A DNA stretch of 64,000 nt from Ectocarpus siliculosus (Eukaryota; Sar; Phaeophyceae; Ectocarpales; Ectocarpaceae): NCBI GenBank assembly GCA_000310025.1, contig FN649739.1, forward strand, positions 1,406,224-1,470,223, given 5' to 3'. The translations under genes and the position numbers were made by a program. Positions 10,615 to 22,498 of the stretch are shown here, in pieces. The first letter of the stretch is position 1, and each line of letters begins with the position of its first letter. Under the pieces are notes generated by a model, which made no database searches, had not been told where the DNA came from, and saw only the letters and a list, made by a program, of their open reading frames with translations.

Positions 10615-13600
10615 CTACACGCGCCGTTCTCCAGGTGCGAAGGAAATGGTTGCAAACGCCCCCCCCGCCGACGCCGCCCCTTCCCCGGCGTCCCAGGCGT
10701 TGCGGCTGGCGGTGGCGGCGCGACCGCTGGTGGGCACCGGCAGGGTAGTAGTAAGCAGCGCCGAACCGCACGTCGTGCGCGTCGTGGGCGTCGTCGCCGG
10801 CGGCGACGGCCGCTGCGAAAAGAAACTCAGCAAGCTCTGCCGGGTGCCCAGGCCGGAGAATAGCGCCGACGGTGATGACGGCCGCGTTGCCATGTTGCAG
10901 CCCCACCCCTGCTGCTCGATTTTCTCCGCCGCTGTCGCCATCATCGCCGCCGGCAAGGCGAGAGGGGAGGGGGACACCCGGGCAATCTTCTTGGCCGGTC
11001 TCTCTCCTCCTCCTCCGCCGCCGCCGCCGTTGTCGTCGCCGTCGCCCCCGGCGCCGTCCGTCAGGAGAACACTTCCGAGGGCGTTCATCTCCGGGGAGAA
11101 CGACAACAACTCCTCCATCTGTTCTGCGTGGTCCTCCAACACGAATCCGCTCTTCTCCTTGTTGTTCTCGCGTGGTGCCGCCTTCGCTACCGCGGCCAGC
11201 CCCCTCTGCTCTTCCTCCTCCTCCTCCTCCTCCTCCTCCTCCTCCTCCTCCTCCTCCTCCTCCTCCTCCTCCTCCTCCTCCTCCTCCTCCTCCGGCGTTT
11301 TTCGCTTCTTGGAGCGGCGGCGCCTAGAGCGAATCGGGGACGGTTCGATGGCGGTGAAGGTGGTCGCCGACGAAGAAACTATCCCCGCCGCCCCCGCCGC
11401 CGCCGCCACCGGCCCCTCTGTTCTCGCTGCGTCCGCCGCCACGACGGCGGCCGTGGGAGAGGCGGCGGCAGCTGCGGCCAGCGCTTCAGAATCGTTCAAC
11501 AACAATAGCTGACGCTCTTGTTCAAGGGGTCGGCCCAAACCACCGCTACTGCCCACGGTCGTGGCGGCGGTGATGGTGATCGTTGCGGCAATCGTAGCAG
11601 CACCATCACCACCGCCATTGGGGCGAGGAAAGGCGGCGGGGTCTTGGTCGGCGCCCGCTGCGGTAGGAGTTACCGGCGCCGGTTGTCGCTGCTGCCACTG
11701 CTGCTGCTGCTGCTGCTGCTGCTGCGGTGGCGGCGAACCAACTTGTTCGACGTCGGAGGGCGCGAGGGTGCAAGGCCAGGAAGGAATGGTATTCGAAGCG
11801 CCTGGCCGTTCGCCGCGCGACGAACCCGTCGTGGGCGGCGTGGTGGGGGGGAGTGACACCCAGCGAGATGCGAGGACTTCCGCGGCGGTCGGGCGTTTCC
11901 TAGGATCCAGGGAGAGCAGTCTTGAGAGCAGTGACCTAAGGCCTGATTATATAGGAGATTGCAGCGGAGGGAAATGGGGCAAGGAGGAAGGAAGGGGATA
12001 CGTTGGGGATTCTTAGACAATATACATCCAATCGAAGGAAGGGTGTCCATCCGAGATATAGCCACAGAAGACGAAGGATTTTCTTAAAATTCTGTCTTGC
12101 CGTTACGTGACGCATCCCGTTCGACTAGTCGTGGTCATCTCTCGAATGGGTAGTTCTTGCTGTGTTTGTATTTATTTTCCCTAATAATACAATACACGCT
12201 CTTTCCCTGCTTGTCAATAATCTATTTATCAATGCTGCATTGAACACATGGATGGGCCGAGCAGCATGTTGTGACACATGAAGAAAACTCCAACACGCAG
12301 GGTAGTAGGTAAGTTGGCCCTCTTCTTTTTCGTCCTGAACGAGAAAATATTAAAATATTGAGGAGACTGGAGACACACACACACGTACAATGCATGCGTG
12401 TGGCAGGAAGGTACACCAGGTCGGAAGGTGTACATATATGTATTCATTCGAGAAATAACTTGGAAACGAGAACATATATTATGGGCGTGTGCCGACCGGA
12501 GCACGACAACATTCATTTGCCAGCAACGATAAACCGCACAATATACATACATACATACTACCTGGAGTACGTATGATAAACTTTTGGGGAGCGAGCTGTG
12601 CGTGCGTGCTTGTATTTATTTACAGACGGTTTTGACGTTCACTTGAAATTGGTCACACCGCTCGCCGGTACCTACCTGCATTTGTCAGCTACAGTATCAA
12701 TCTACGGACGGTTTCGATAGCGTTCTGCGAGATGGGCCACGTGGTGGTGGCTTTTTTTGTGGGGGCGTGCATGCGTATATCATGCATGGCATGCCATGCG
12801 TGTTTTCCACGAGAAGAATATGTCACGAGTCAGAATGAATCACACGGGACGGGGATACATACGCTGTGAGTGAGTGAGGTCGAAGCTCTGTCGACACAGC
12901 AAGCACGGCATAATAATATATTTTCTTTTGAGGGATCCTCCTCCATAATATATATATATATCCGGTACAAGAGGCTGCAGCATCCATCCACTCACTGAAA
13001 AGACTCCACCACATTGCATCCCGTTCGACTGTGGTGGGTATATTAATATCTCGAATGGGTAGTCTTTCTGTGCGTGTATTTATTTTTCCTTAATTAAGCA
13101 GATGACAGACGCGCGTTGCTCAGCACTTCAGCACGGAGCCGCAAGTACACACACAAACAAACCGATTCGGAAAAAAAGGAAGCACGAAAAAACAAATATT
13201 TTTGGGGCAAGCAAGTTTTGGGAAAAAAAATTGCAAGCAAGCACCAAAATAATCTGAAGCGTGCGTTTTTCACGACAACAATTGTAACACGTGAGAGCGG
13301 CTACATGTACACACACACACGGAATAGCATGCAAGCACGTGAATCACCTAGAATGTCCACCTTGTAAATAACGCTCACCCGCCCCCCGCCTCCACCACGT
13401 TGCTTGCGTTGGTTATTGCTCAATCAATCAGATGCATGAGATCTTTGTGAGAGAGAAGAAAAAAAGAGTATTAGCCTATTTGTAGAACTACAGGTGTGGC
13501 AGCGAGTGGTATATTGACTGACTGGTACAATGGGTACTCTTCACGGAGGTTCTTTTGTTCTTTTTTTTCGCTTATTTTTCCTATGAGTCTCCCAAATCTC

Positions 13601-13627
13601 CTGTCTCTCACGTACGACGTCATGCGA

Positions 13628-13666
<39 letters not shown>

Positions 13667-14722
13667 CGCACCTGGTGAAAAGCCCACGGGCAGCGAGGCA
13701 GCTGCGCCCTGTCTCACGAACGTTCGGAACTCCTTGGATCGATCAACGCAAGCCAGCTCCCATGGGTGGCACCCCGCCATGGCAGACCAGATCGACACTC
13801 CCAGAGCCCACATGTCGGCAGCAAATGGATCCCGCCGCCCCGATTCCTGCTCTGGTTGATGTTGTTGCTGCTGGGATTGAGAACTTGTTGCTCCTGCTGT
13901 CCTCCAGCCGCCGCCGCTGCTGCTGCTGCTGCTGCTGCTGCCGCGGCCGGTGCTTCGGCGCATGGCCTCCGGCGGAGCGTACATGACGGATCCCACAAAA
14001 GAAGAAGATGTGATCGGGGCGTCGACATAAAGATCACCATTCCCCCTGATGCTGTTCCCGCGCCCGCTCTTCTTGGTGCGGCTGCCCGCCTCCTCCTCCT
14101 CCTCCTCGTGCTGAATCGGGCTTGGCGCGATACGCACAACGCTCCCGACGTCACCTAGCTTCGCGACCCCTTCCCTTGACACGAAGATATTCTCGAGCTT
14201 CACGTCCTGGTGCACGATACCCTGCCCGTGGAGGTGGGCTAGCGCGGACGCTAGGTGCCCGGCGAACGTCGAGCCCCGCGCGTCCCCCAGAGCGCCCGTC
14301 TCGCACACGAGATCCAACATGTCTGTTTCGCACAGCTCCATCTGGACGAAGCACCGGCTGTTGGCATCGTCCCACCAGGACTCCCGGGGGAAGACAACGT
14401 TCGGGTGCACCAGCTTGGACCACAGCCCCCGACTCGCGCGGCAGCGCTCGTACGCCCACCCGCCGCTCACTACCTTGATGGCTGATGGTCGCTGTTGTCT
14501 AACTCTGCTCTCGAGACCCTGCTGCTGCTGGTGGTGGTGATGCTGCTGCGGCTGCTGTTGTTGTTGTTGTTGTAGTTTTCGACGGGTTGGGATCGCGAGG
14601 TACACCAAACCCTCCGCGCCCTGGCCAAGCAGCTCCTTGAACACGAAGCGGCCGTCCGGGGTACCTCGTTCGGGCGGTGGCGGTGGTCGCAGGCCTGCCT
14701 CAAGATCGATCGTCAAGGCCAT
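10615..14722 (-). CDS. Protein kinase with HQD and DVG catalytic motifs and low-complexity tails, two exons
   Basis: Exon 1 is 14722-13672 and exon 2 is 11942-10615 (TAG), with a 1.73-kb phase-1 intron. The model gives 792 residues. The glycine loop is GQGAEGLV (33-40), the ATP lysine AIK is K83, the catalytic loop is HQDVKLEN (171-178) and the metal motif DVG (191-193); APPEAM and DPFAADMWALGVSIW follow. The last kinase subdomain, LDPRKRPTAAEVLASRWV, lies in exon 2 and fixes the junction. Gln replaces the usual Arg of HRD and Val the Phe of DFG, but Lys, both Asp and the Asn remain, so activity is plausible. A QH-rich stretch of about 18 residues sits between the glycine loop and K83. The C-terminal half is low complexity, with a basic RSRRRRSKKRK motif (possible nuclear signal) before about 26 Glu. 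ATG 14722 was chosen because MALTIDLE leads directly into the domain. Family is uncertain; the group was not identified. Confidence 0.8.
11213..11292. repeat. CTC/GAG trinucleotide run coding polyGlu
   Basis: About 26 units, read on the minus strand as Glu in the kinase C-terminal tail. The length is likely polymorphic. Confidence 0.95.
12036..12180. repeat. Dispersed hairpin repeat, family A, two copies in the kinase intron
   Basis: 12111-12180 is an inverted copy: GCATCCCGTTCGACTAG, then CTCGAATGGGTAGT, then TGTATTTATTTTCCC. A degenerate forward copy (CCATCCGAGATATAGCCACAG) lies at 12047-12070. Together they face each other around a 30-bp AT-rich spacer. Confidence 0.6.
13015..13096 (-). 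repeat. Dispersed hairpin repeat, family A, kinase intron copy
   Basis: Inverted copy: GCATCCCGTTCGACTGTGG, then ATCTCGAATGGGTAGTCTTT, then GTGTATTTATTTTTCC. It aligns over its whole length with 7320-7395 read on the opposite strand. Confidence 0.75.
13628..13665. repeat. CTG/CAG run at the kinase exon 1 donor
   Basis: A (CTG)n tract immediately inside the intron, 5 bp from the donor at 13671. Unspliced, it would be read as polySer. Confidence 0.9.
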
Positions 14723-15485
14723 CGTGGCTGCGAAGGTGTGTGCACAGCGAATAGAAGGACGAAGATAATGATGGGTGCGTGATGATCCCGCTGCTGCTGT
14801 GGACACAGCAGCAGGAAAACTTTGTTTCCCTTTTTTTTTTTTTGGTTCTCGCGGGTTTCAACCAACCAAGAAAACCTCCCGTCGAACGCCGTAACGCCGC
14901 TATCCGCTGTCTGTCCCTATATACGTTCTCGCAGCGCGGCCTCTCGCAATCTGGATCCTCGGATGCGGAAGGTAGGTGGTGTAAGGTAGGTGGTGTGAAG
15001 ATATGAGAAATGACCAGAGGGCCACAGGGGGGGAAAAGCGTTTTTTGCCGTTTGCATATCCTGAGGTGGCAGTTTCGCCTGCTGCTGCCGCTGAACTGCC
15101 ACTGCTGCTACACCAAAAGGCAAAGAATGGCTGGCTGCGGACACCCTGCCCCGCGCCAACTGAATCGAGTACAAGTATTCTTCGAGGGTTACGGTTTAGA
15201 CGGGGAGACCACTCAAAGACCACACTCTCCATGAACGTTCACACGAACCAAACAAACTGCAACACACGGAAGTTTTTTCGCGTTGGTTTCATCACACCAA
15301 AAGTTTACTGCTGCTGCTGTATGCTGTATGTATGTACATATGTACAGCTGTTCGTTGTACATAACATGTACCATCGTATCTAAAAGACTAGTTGTCTTGG
15401 ATTCAGGTTCCGGGGGCGGTTCGTTGCTGACCAAAACCTTCCTCCCTCTACATACGATTTTCCGCGCGCGCCCAAACTGCAATAC

Positions 15486-15516
15486 TAGACTATTTACATA
15501 GTATGTAAATAGTCTA
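15486..15516. repeat. 31-bp perfect palindrome
   Basis: Fifteen-base arms, TAGACTATTTACATA and its exact reverse complement, separated by a single G. Surroundings are AT-rich. Confidence 0.9.
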
Positions 15517-17401
15517 TACACATAATAATACCTGGTGTGCGCGTATGCCGGGTATATAGACTAAATGTATGTATTGTTTGTTGTATGTATCATCATGTAT
15601 CATCATACACGTCGTGGCTCGTAAAAGGAAGGGCAGAAAGAGTCGTCCCATTCTTTCGCCTTTCGCTTCGTGTTCTTTGTGGTGTGGTCGGGGTATTTGA
15701 AAAGTACGCATATACACACAACCTTGATACCCAGATCACACCCTATTATTTTATTATTTTGGTCTGCGCAAAGTTGGTCTGTGCATACATACATGCGAAC
15801 TCCGTATTCAGGGCAGGTCGCAAAAAAATGTACTGTAACTGCCAACTATAGGGCAGACGATATATTAGATAGCAGCTAGACAATACGGGGTGCCGCCGTG
15901 CGACGTGATTTTGTGGTCGGTAAACAGGGAACGTTGCCAAACGGGGGGTCGCTAAACCGAGACCCACCATCCATCCATCCATCCATGTAGATTGGACAAT
16001 ATTAAGCGCGCATCGCCCCAAAGCGAATTTTGTTGGGTGTAGCCTTTGTCATTGAGGGCGGACTTCTTGAGGAACAACGCCATTAACAACATGTCATATT
16101 TGTAGCGCTACCTTTCTTTGCCGGTCGGTCTCGGGTTTTTTCTATTTCACACCCCATGGGAGGATTCAACCAGCTGGCTAGGTATGGTGTGACTGTAGTG
16201 GTCGGGACGAGTCTCTTCCCCAGAACTCTTTCTTGTGATCACTCGGTGGCTTAGGTAGGGCACATCGGACGCACACATCAGGGTCAGAGGCGAGAGTAGT
16301 GCGCCGGGGCGGTAGTAGGGCGCTGCATCTATCTGGTATCCACAGCAGCAGACTATGTATCTGTCACAACAAAGAATGAATGATGTTCTCGGTTGAAAAT
16401 GTGTGGCCGCCCCCCTCGGCAGCAGGCTGCTGGCGTTCATGGCTCCGGGCATCATCAGCATTTCATGCTGTGTGTGGAGGTCGCCATGCCCAACAAAACG
16501 TCCTTCTTGCCATCCTCCTCCCATATAATTCACTTGTTGTCTACCCGTGGTATCCTTTTAGAACTTGAGACCAGCATCCCGGCCGTTTTATTGAAGAATA
16601 TGGATCCACAACGCATGAATATACACGCAGCAGGCCGTTCCCGTACCCTTCTGCGACCTTTGATAGTTGGCTGTAGATGCCGATGGTGTCAATATATTCC
16701 TGCGATACCCGAAGTTGTCCAAACTGTTGTTAGATTTTGCATACGTCCATTTATTCGGGGCCCCGGCCTCACTAGGCAGTAGGCGCAGGTGGCCCATACA
16801 CGCTCGTCCTGTATGTCTGCGGAGCTCATCACACATGAGGACGGGACAAGATTTGGCATCCCGATAGCAGATAGATGATGAGGTCGTTGTGTTGCACGGT
16901 GTAACGAGCTTTAGAGATCACTTGGTACAGATTCACATCACCCGGCTTCCGTTTCACTACTGTGTGCGTTTTGTGTACTATTTACGAACCCTCGCTGCGT
17001 AGACGACTTCTTCTCCTGAAGTGCCGAAGATGCTCACCAACTTATTTTTCTTTCCAACCCAAATCTGCACCACAACTAACTTTATTTTCGGAACAATTTC
17101 ATTTCAGAAGCGGGGTTGTATGATGAGGGTGCACCGAACGCAGCAGCAGCAGTAGGAATGACGGAAGGGCACGAGATGCCGAGTGCGTGAACGGCCCGAT
17201 GGATTGCGTCCCACTCGCACTCACTTTCGACGAAGCCGCTGCAGCGAGGCACAGGTAGGTATGTATGCGCGCTTCCTGCAGCAGACCTACCGAGAGTGAG
17301 TTCGCTTCAATCAACCCACATACATATGTTCTGGGACTGCCGCTCTCGGTTCCAAGGATTAGGATTTTCACAGCAGAAGCGGCGACATATATATCTGTAG
17401 A

Positions 17402-17461
17402 ATACCGTAGAAGCGGACAAATAAATATGGCACCCCTACTACAGACCGATTGTCAAAGCTC
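17402..17461 (+). repeat. Possible diverged relative of the MITE terminus
   Basis: TACCGTA, a GACAAATAA...CACCCC block and ACCGATTGTCAAAGCTC occur in the same order as in the left terminus of the MITE at 18140. No opposite end was found, so it may be a solo remnant. Confidence 0.35.
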
Positions 17462-18139
17462 AAAATAGGTCCACAACCAAGATTGTTTTTGTTCCAACAC
17501 CAAAAATGGTGGTTTTGAAAATATCTCTCGTGAAGAAGGGCTTTCCGTGGACATGTCTGTGGCTCGTTCCGCACGCCCTTGGCTGTGGAGCAATCGAGTT
17601 CGGAAGTCTGTCTCGGAAGGGTACCTTTCTCTCCGCGTCCTACGGTACACCCGTTCAACAAATCCACTGGCAGCCAATGGGTGGCGACCGTTGCCTGTGT
17701 TTCTTTCTTCGCCGATTTTTCGCTCAGGTGCGCGTATTGGCAGAGGTCACGGACATGCTCGCTCAGCTTCGTCCAATCTTGACCGTTGTGGTTGATTCTC
17801 TTATCCTACAACCTTTGGCGTAACACAAAATATACGCGCGCACACAAAGCGCCCGGTGCTTCGCTGGGTCCCCTCTCGCTGTAGCCATCTCCTCAAAGCA
17901 CGATATCACAGACAGACACCCTTGCGAAGCCTTCCCCCCCCGTCACGTTGGCGCGCTAATCCCAGCAACACCAACACGGATTTATGCAAAGTCACACACA
18001 CACATCCCTCTGAACAGATCCAAGGCTATAATTTCGGCTTGTTTCGACAAAAAACAACACGGAGAAAAAAAACACGACCACAACCACCACCACCTCAATC
18101 ACGCACGCCAAGCTCCGAATCACGGTAGTAGTTTCTACC

Positions 18140-18360
18140 TACCGTATATGACACAAGATAACACACCCCCTGGACCGATTTTCAAAGCTCGATTACTCCA
18201 CGACGAAGAGGATGCATAAACGAAACAATACGTTTTCGAACAGCTCTCGACGAGACGGTTCCAACGCCGCCGTTTTCGGCGCTGTGACTCTTCCTGCTGT
18301 TGAGAAATTGAGCTTTGAAAATCGGCCAAGGGGGTGTGTTATCTTGTGTCATATACGGTA
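18140..18360. mobile_element. MITE, 221 bp, 51-bp terminal inverted repeats
   Basis: The termini 18140-18190 and 18310-18360 are inverted copies differing at about two positions (TACCGTATATGACACAAGAT at each outer end, CGATTTTCAAAGCTC at the inner end). The interior of about 120 bp codes for nothing. Flanks on both sides are ACC, giving a 3-bp target duplication; if the terminal TA is instead the duplication, a Tc1/mariner-type origin fits. It is a non-autonomous DNA transposon; the family cannot be assigned from this copy. Confidence 0.85.
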
Positions 18361-18414
18361 ACCAACCCTTCAGCCGCTTGATGCTCCTGGCTATTACGAT
18401 CACCACCACAACGC

Positions 18415-18498
18415 TGTTAGGATGATCCGAACTGGGGGTAGCTTGTCGCAAGACGTGTGTTGAATAGGGTGTCGGCAACTCGGCGAACTCGCGCCAAG
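18415..18498 (-). repeat. Truncated third copy of the copia LTR, ending at the assembly gap
   Basis: Matches the first 84 bases of the plus-strand reading of both complete LTRs (TGTTAGGATGATCCGAACTG onward) and is cut by the run of N. The five bases just left of it, AACGC, equal the five bases right of the far LTR at 27517-27521, as expected for a target-site duplication. Confidence 0.85.
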
Positions 18499-18598
18499 NN
18501 NNNNNNNNNNNNNNNNNNNNNNNNNNNNNNNNNNNNNNNNNNNNNNNNNNNNNNNNNNNNNNNNNNNNNNNNNNNNNNNNNNNNNNNNNNNNNNNNNN
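18499..18598. other. Assembly gap (100 N)
   Basis: Exactly 100 N, the conventional placeholder of unknown length. It interrupts an LTR, which explains why the assembly broke here. Confidence 1.
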
Positions 18599-19847
18599 GG
18601 TTGGTGTAAACGGCACTACAGCAGTAGAGGGGCTGATTTGAAGTGACAAGACAAAAAAAAAAAACTGCTGCTGCTGTAGTCTACGCTCATATCTAGTCTA
18701 GACTTCCATCGGTGTCTGTGAGACCTGGCTCCATGAAAAGCTACCTCTCAACACCGTCATGTGCTGCGCGTTACTTTAGCTGGTACTCCAGGCCGCAAGA
18801 GAGGAGACTGGAGCTGCAAATAACAATATTTGAGAGACAGACCGTTTGGCTTTTGACGAGGACGGATCTCGACGCATCTCCGGATCGAAAGCAAAATATC
18901 GTCCCGAGAGTCGAAATCAAGCACAGAGCTCCAGCAGCTCTACTCCGACAAAATAGACAACCTCCAGCTGTACCGAGAGAACAGCACTACCTCAGCAGAC
19001 TCACTCGGCTTGAGAGTGGGCCACTCCTCACTCGGCAACCTGTTGTCGATCCATTCAACCCCGCTTTGTGCCAGCGCTAGTCTCAGTGGTTCGCCCAGGG
19101 CGGCCTGCGAGGCAAACGGACAGGCAACAGATTTGTTTTTGAACGGGCGTTGGATACGTCACTTGCAAATGTGCGTCAAACTTTTGTTCCCAGCTCAGTA
19201 GCGCCGGCCCGCTCGTACGAAGCACCTACTTCCACGAGGCTCACAGCCTTTACCATCTCTCAACGAATGAGCGCACGGTATTCGCTTCCTGTGGCGTGCG
19301 AGCTCTGCGGTGCCAAAGGCTAATATCCTGACATCTGTGATGCGTGTGTAGACTAAAACTCGTAGCCTCTCGATTTGTGAGCATGTTTGTGATGAGCGGG
19401 CCAGCAGTGCTGCAGCGTGACGACCGCCGAGGCGGGGTACAAGGGAAGTTGTCAGATCTGGATGAGCAGTCCGATGACGCATAGGGCCTTCATAGCAGCA
19501 CGAGCACCAGGCGCACAACCATGATGAACATGAACGGACGCACACACGCGCTCAGCGCCGACTATCGCTCGATGTATGTAATCTACACCCAAAAAATGTA
19601 CACTCACAAATTCGAAGTATGTCAACTTCATCGGTGCCATGATGATGTCAGTGTTGAGGTGTTGAATCGCTGGAGCTGGTTTGCTTGGTAGGTTTGTGTT
19701 GTGATGTGTGTGCTGTGGAGGAGGACCTGTGCGTCTGTCGCAAAGCGGGAGATAGGAGGATTCAGCGGGAGATACGTTCGAGCCAAATTCCGAGGTTCCG
19801 CCGCTATTTGACGGAACATAGGCAAAATATTACCCCACCGGCGGCGG
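18599..19847. other. Unassigned segment between the gap and the left complete LTR
   Basis: No gene or element recognised. It lies between two LTR copies of one family, but its sequence next to the LTR at 19848 does not resemble the internal sequence next to the LTR at 27217, so it is not simply a second copy of the retroelement interior. A CATAGGCAAAATATT motif at about 19818 recurs in altered form at 20345-20370. Confidence 0.5.
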
Positions 19848-20147
19848 TGTTAGGATGATCCGAACTGGGGGTAGCTTGTCGCAAGACGTGTGTTGAATAG
19901 GGTGTCGGCAACTCGGCGAACTCGCGCCAAGGAGGAAAGATGTGCTGGGCTTGTTGTATAGACTTCTTCTTCACATGAAAAACATGGACTCACATGAACA
20001 CATGAACGAACTGCACGCACACGCGCACGCACCATCAGTACGGGGGCGACGCAGTATACAACAGGGGTACCTTGCACACCCTGGAAATACATTCCACGTA
20101 CCACACAATCCTACAACCACTTGGCATTGCTACAAGTATATCTATCA
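19848..20147 (-). repeat. LTR, 3' copy of the copia element
   Basis: 300 bp; by eye identical to the copy at 27217-27516 throughout the parts compared, including an identical 84-codon open frame in each. Confidence 0.93.
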
Positions 20148-20429
20148 GCCCCCCTGCTTGTGACCATGCCATGTCTTTTTCGATCCTCAAGAACTCCAAA
20201 ACACAAGAAAATAAAATCATAAACTCAATTCAACTCCAGAACAATAGCCTTCTTGGCTAGACATCAATACCCTTCCCCGATCATACCAGTTATAATTCTT
20301 CGAACTTCAGCGAACTAATTGCCCCCCAGCCTAGAACACCATCCATTGAGAAAAACCATAGGCAAAAATGCAAAATATTGCCACCCTAGTTGTTTGATCG
20401 CACACAAAATAAACCCAAACATAAAAATC

Positions 20430-22328
20430 TTAATCCATACTCATTACGAAGTTACGATGAAACTCGAAATTTCCCACGTTAAGTGCCTTCGTGAGGAAGT
20501 CAGCATGTTGATACGCCGATTCCACGTGAAAAATCGAAATCTCCTTCCTGCGTACCAAATCCCTGATAAAGTGGTGCCTTACGTCGATGTGCTTCGAGTT
20601 ACTGTTGCTAATTGGGTTCTGTGCCAACTGAATAGCCCCCTGGTTATCCTCGAACACCGGAATACACGGCATACCGGCTTCTGGCAACATGAAACGCCAT
20701 ACTTGCCTCAGAAACAACACTTCCTTCATCACATCCGCAAGGGAGACATACTCCGCCTCTGTCGTGCTCAACGTAACGCACTTCTGCGTCCTTGAAAACC
20801 AAGAAATACATCCCCCCCCACACATCACCAACCCTCCTGACACAGACCTCCTATCGGCAGCCTTACTTGCATAGTCTGCGTCTGCGAACACCTCCATGCT
20901 CAACCCTGCTACACTACCCCTCCTGAATGTAATACCCAAGGCACTAGTCCTTACCACATACCCCAAAATACCAAGACCTGCTCTCCAATGAATCTCTTTG
21001 GGAGAGGCACAGTACCGTGCTACCGCTCTCACTGCGTTCGCGATATCTGGCCTCGTTTGCGTTGCCAGCCACATCAATGATCCTATCAGCTCACGAAAAG
21101 GCCTTGATACCACTTCTTCATCTTGGTCAAACTCTGAAAGCTTCAACCCTACAGGAAGAGGAATTTCCTTCCCGTACTCTACCCCAAACTCCATCCCCAA
21201 CTCTTCAGCGTACGTCTGCTGCGATATCTTCAAAGTCCCTGCATCCCAATCTCTCTCATAAAAGCATCCTGAATACCACCTCAAATCCCCAAGATTCTTC
21301 ACCGGTACCATGGTGTTGAGATCTCTGCCAAACTGGTCACATCTCTCCTCCTCTCCTATCGAAAATATATCATCTACATGTACCACCAGAGTTACTACCA
21401 CTCTTCCCTCCTCAATCAATCGAAACACACACGTATCCGCCATGCATTGAATAAAACCCAAACAAACCAAACACCCCGCCAAGTGTGAATGCCATTTCCT
21501 CGATGCCTGCTTAAGGCCATACAGACTCTTGTTCAACTTCACTATCATACCTGACAATCTACCACACCCCTCTGGCAGACGCATGAAAACATCCTCATCC
21601 AAATCCGACTGGACAAATGCTTGCTTGATGTCAAAATGACGGAGAGAAAGATTTTGCTCACACGCCATCGCTGCCAATAAACGAACGCTAGAAACCGCTA
21701 CAGTCGGTGCATACGTCTCTCCACAATCTACATGTACTCGCTGCATATCTCCTCTCGCTACTAGCCGTGATTTCACACTAGTTGGCCATCCGTATTCATC
21801 AGACTTCCAATCAAATACCCACTTCGCCTTGATAACACTCTCTGGTTGCTACAATACTTCCTCAAAGGTACCAGCCTCGATCAGACCTCTGAACTCCCTC
21901 TCTACAGATGCCATCCACAAGTCAGCATGCTCAGAGGACACAGCCTCCCTATACGTTTTGGGGACGCGCAAGTCACTAGCATAGCATTGGGGCAAGTCCG
22001 GTGCCACTTCCGGGGGATCTAAATCCCTCATCGCGCGATCAATGTCCTCGCGGGAGGCAAGTAAGGTGGCGCACGCAAATGGGACTTCTTCACGCAGTCC
22101 TTCTGTTTTCGTGCCCCCCCGCTCTTCCCCCCCCAGCTCCGCTCCAGCATGTCCTCTGGCTGAACTCGGGATCTCCTTTCTCCCCCCATCGACGACGCTG
22201 CGAGTGGTGAGGGTTGACAGGAGCGTTGTCTTGTCCTGCAGGGAAACAAGTCCGAAGCGGTGGGCGGGAGCGTCGCCGCTCCCGCCATGTGTCGTCGACC
22301 GCTCGTCCCCTTCATCCTGGAAACGCAC
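20430..22328 (-). pseudogene. Copia pol, reverse transcriptase and RNase H part, interrupted by a TAG
   Basis: Reading on the minus strand, the frame from 22328 includes TYREAVSSEHADLWMASVE, the usual lead-in to copia RT, then meets TAG at 21849-21851. The same frame continues beyond it with AKWVFDWK, SRLVARG, ETYAPTV, KQAFVQSDL, YGLKQASRKWH and the polymerase motif VHVDDIF near 21366-21380, where the family usually has YVDD. RNase H follows with FADADYA and STTEAEY, and the frame ends at 20430. Apart from the single stop, this part looks intact over about 630 codons. The stop could be a true mutation, a sequencing error or a readthrough site. Confidence 0.85.
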
Positions 22329-22498
22329 CCTCCCGATCCCTCAACCTCCCCGGCACCCGCGTCTCTCGTCCCAAGTCCAGCTCTCGATTGGCCCTGGCAG
22401 AGAGGGGCGGCATTGACGAAGCCCGCCCCCCCCCCTGGTCCTTAGCGGCTGCCCTCGTGCGCCCAGAAACCCTCATGTCCCCGCGTCCCACGTCCAGT

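Larger units (their letters stand above)
14723..18139. other. Intergenic stretch with no supported gene
   Basis: Probably includes the kinase promoter and 5' UTR at its left end. It contains a long perfect palindrome (15486-15516), TATG/CATA-rich parts and a short match to the MITE terminus at 17402-17461. No frame showed both acceptable splice borders and a recognisable motif. Confidence 0.45.

Noticed and set aside
10646-11512. 288-codon plus-strand open frame with a polySer run
   Set aside because: It is the antisense shadow of the kinase tail; the polySer is the complement of the polyGlu run.
13541-13671. PolySer and RSHDVVRERQE tail as the kinase C-terminus
   Set aside because: A strong donor at 13671 and an in-phase acceptor at 11943 restore the missing last kinase subdomain, so this is intron.
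18712-19080. 122-codon plus-strand frame between the gap and the LTR
   Set aside because: It has no motif or splice context, and its composition is like neighbouring non-coding frames.
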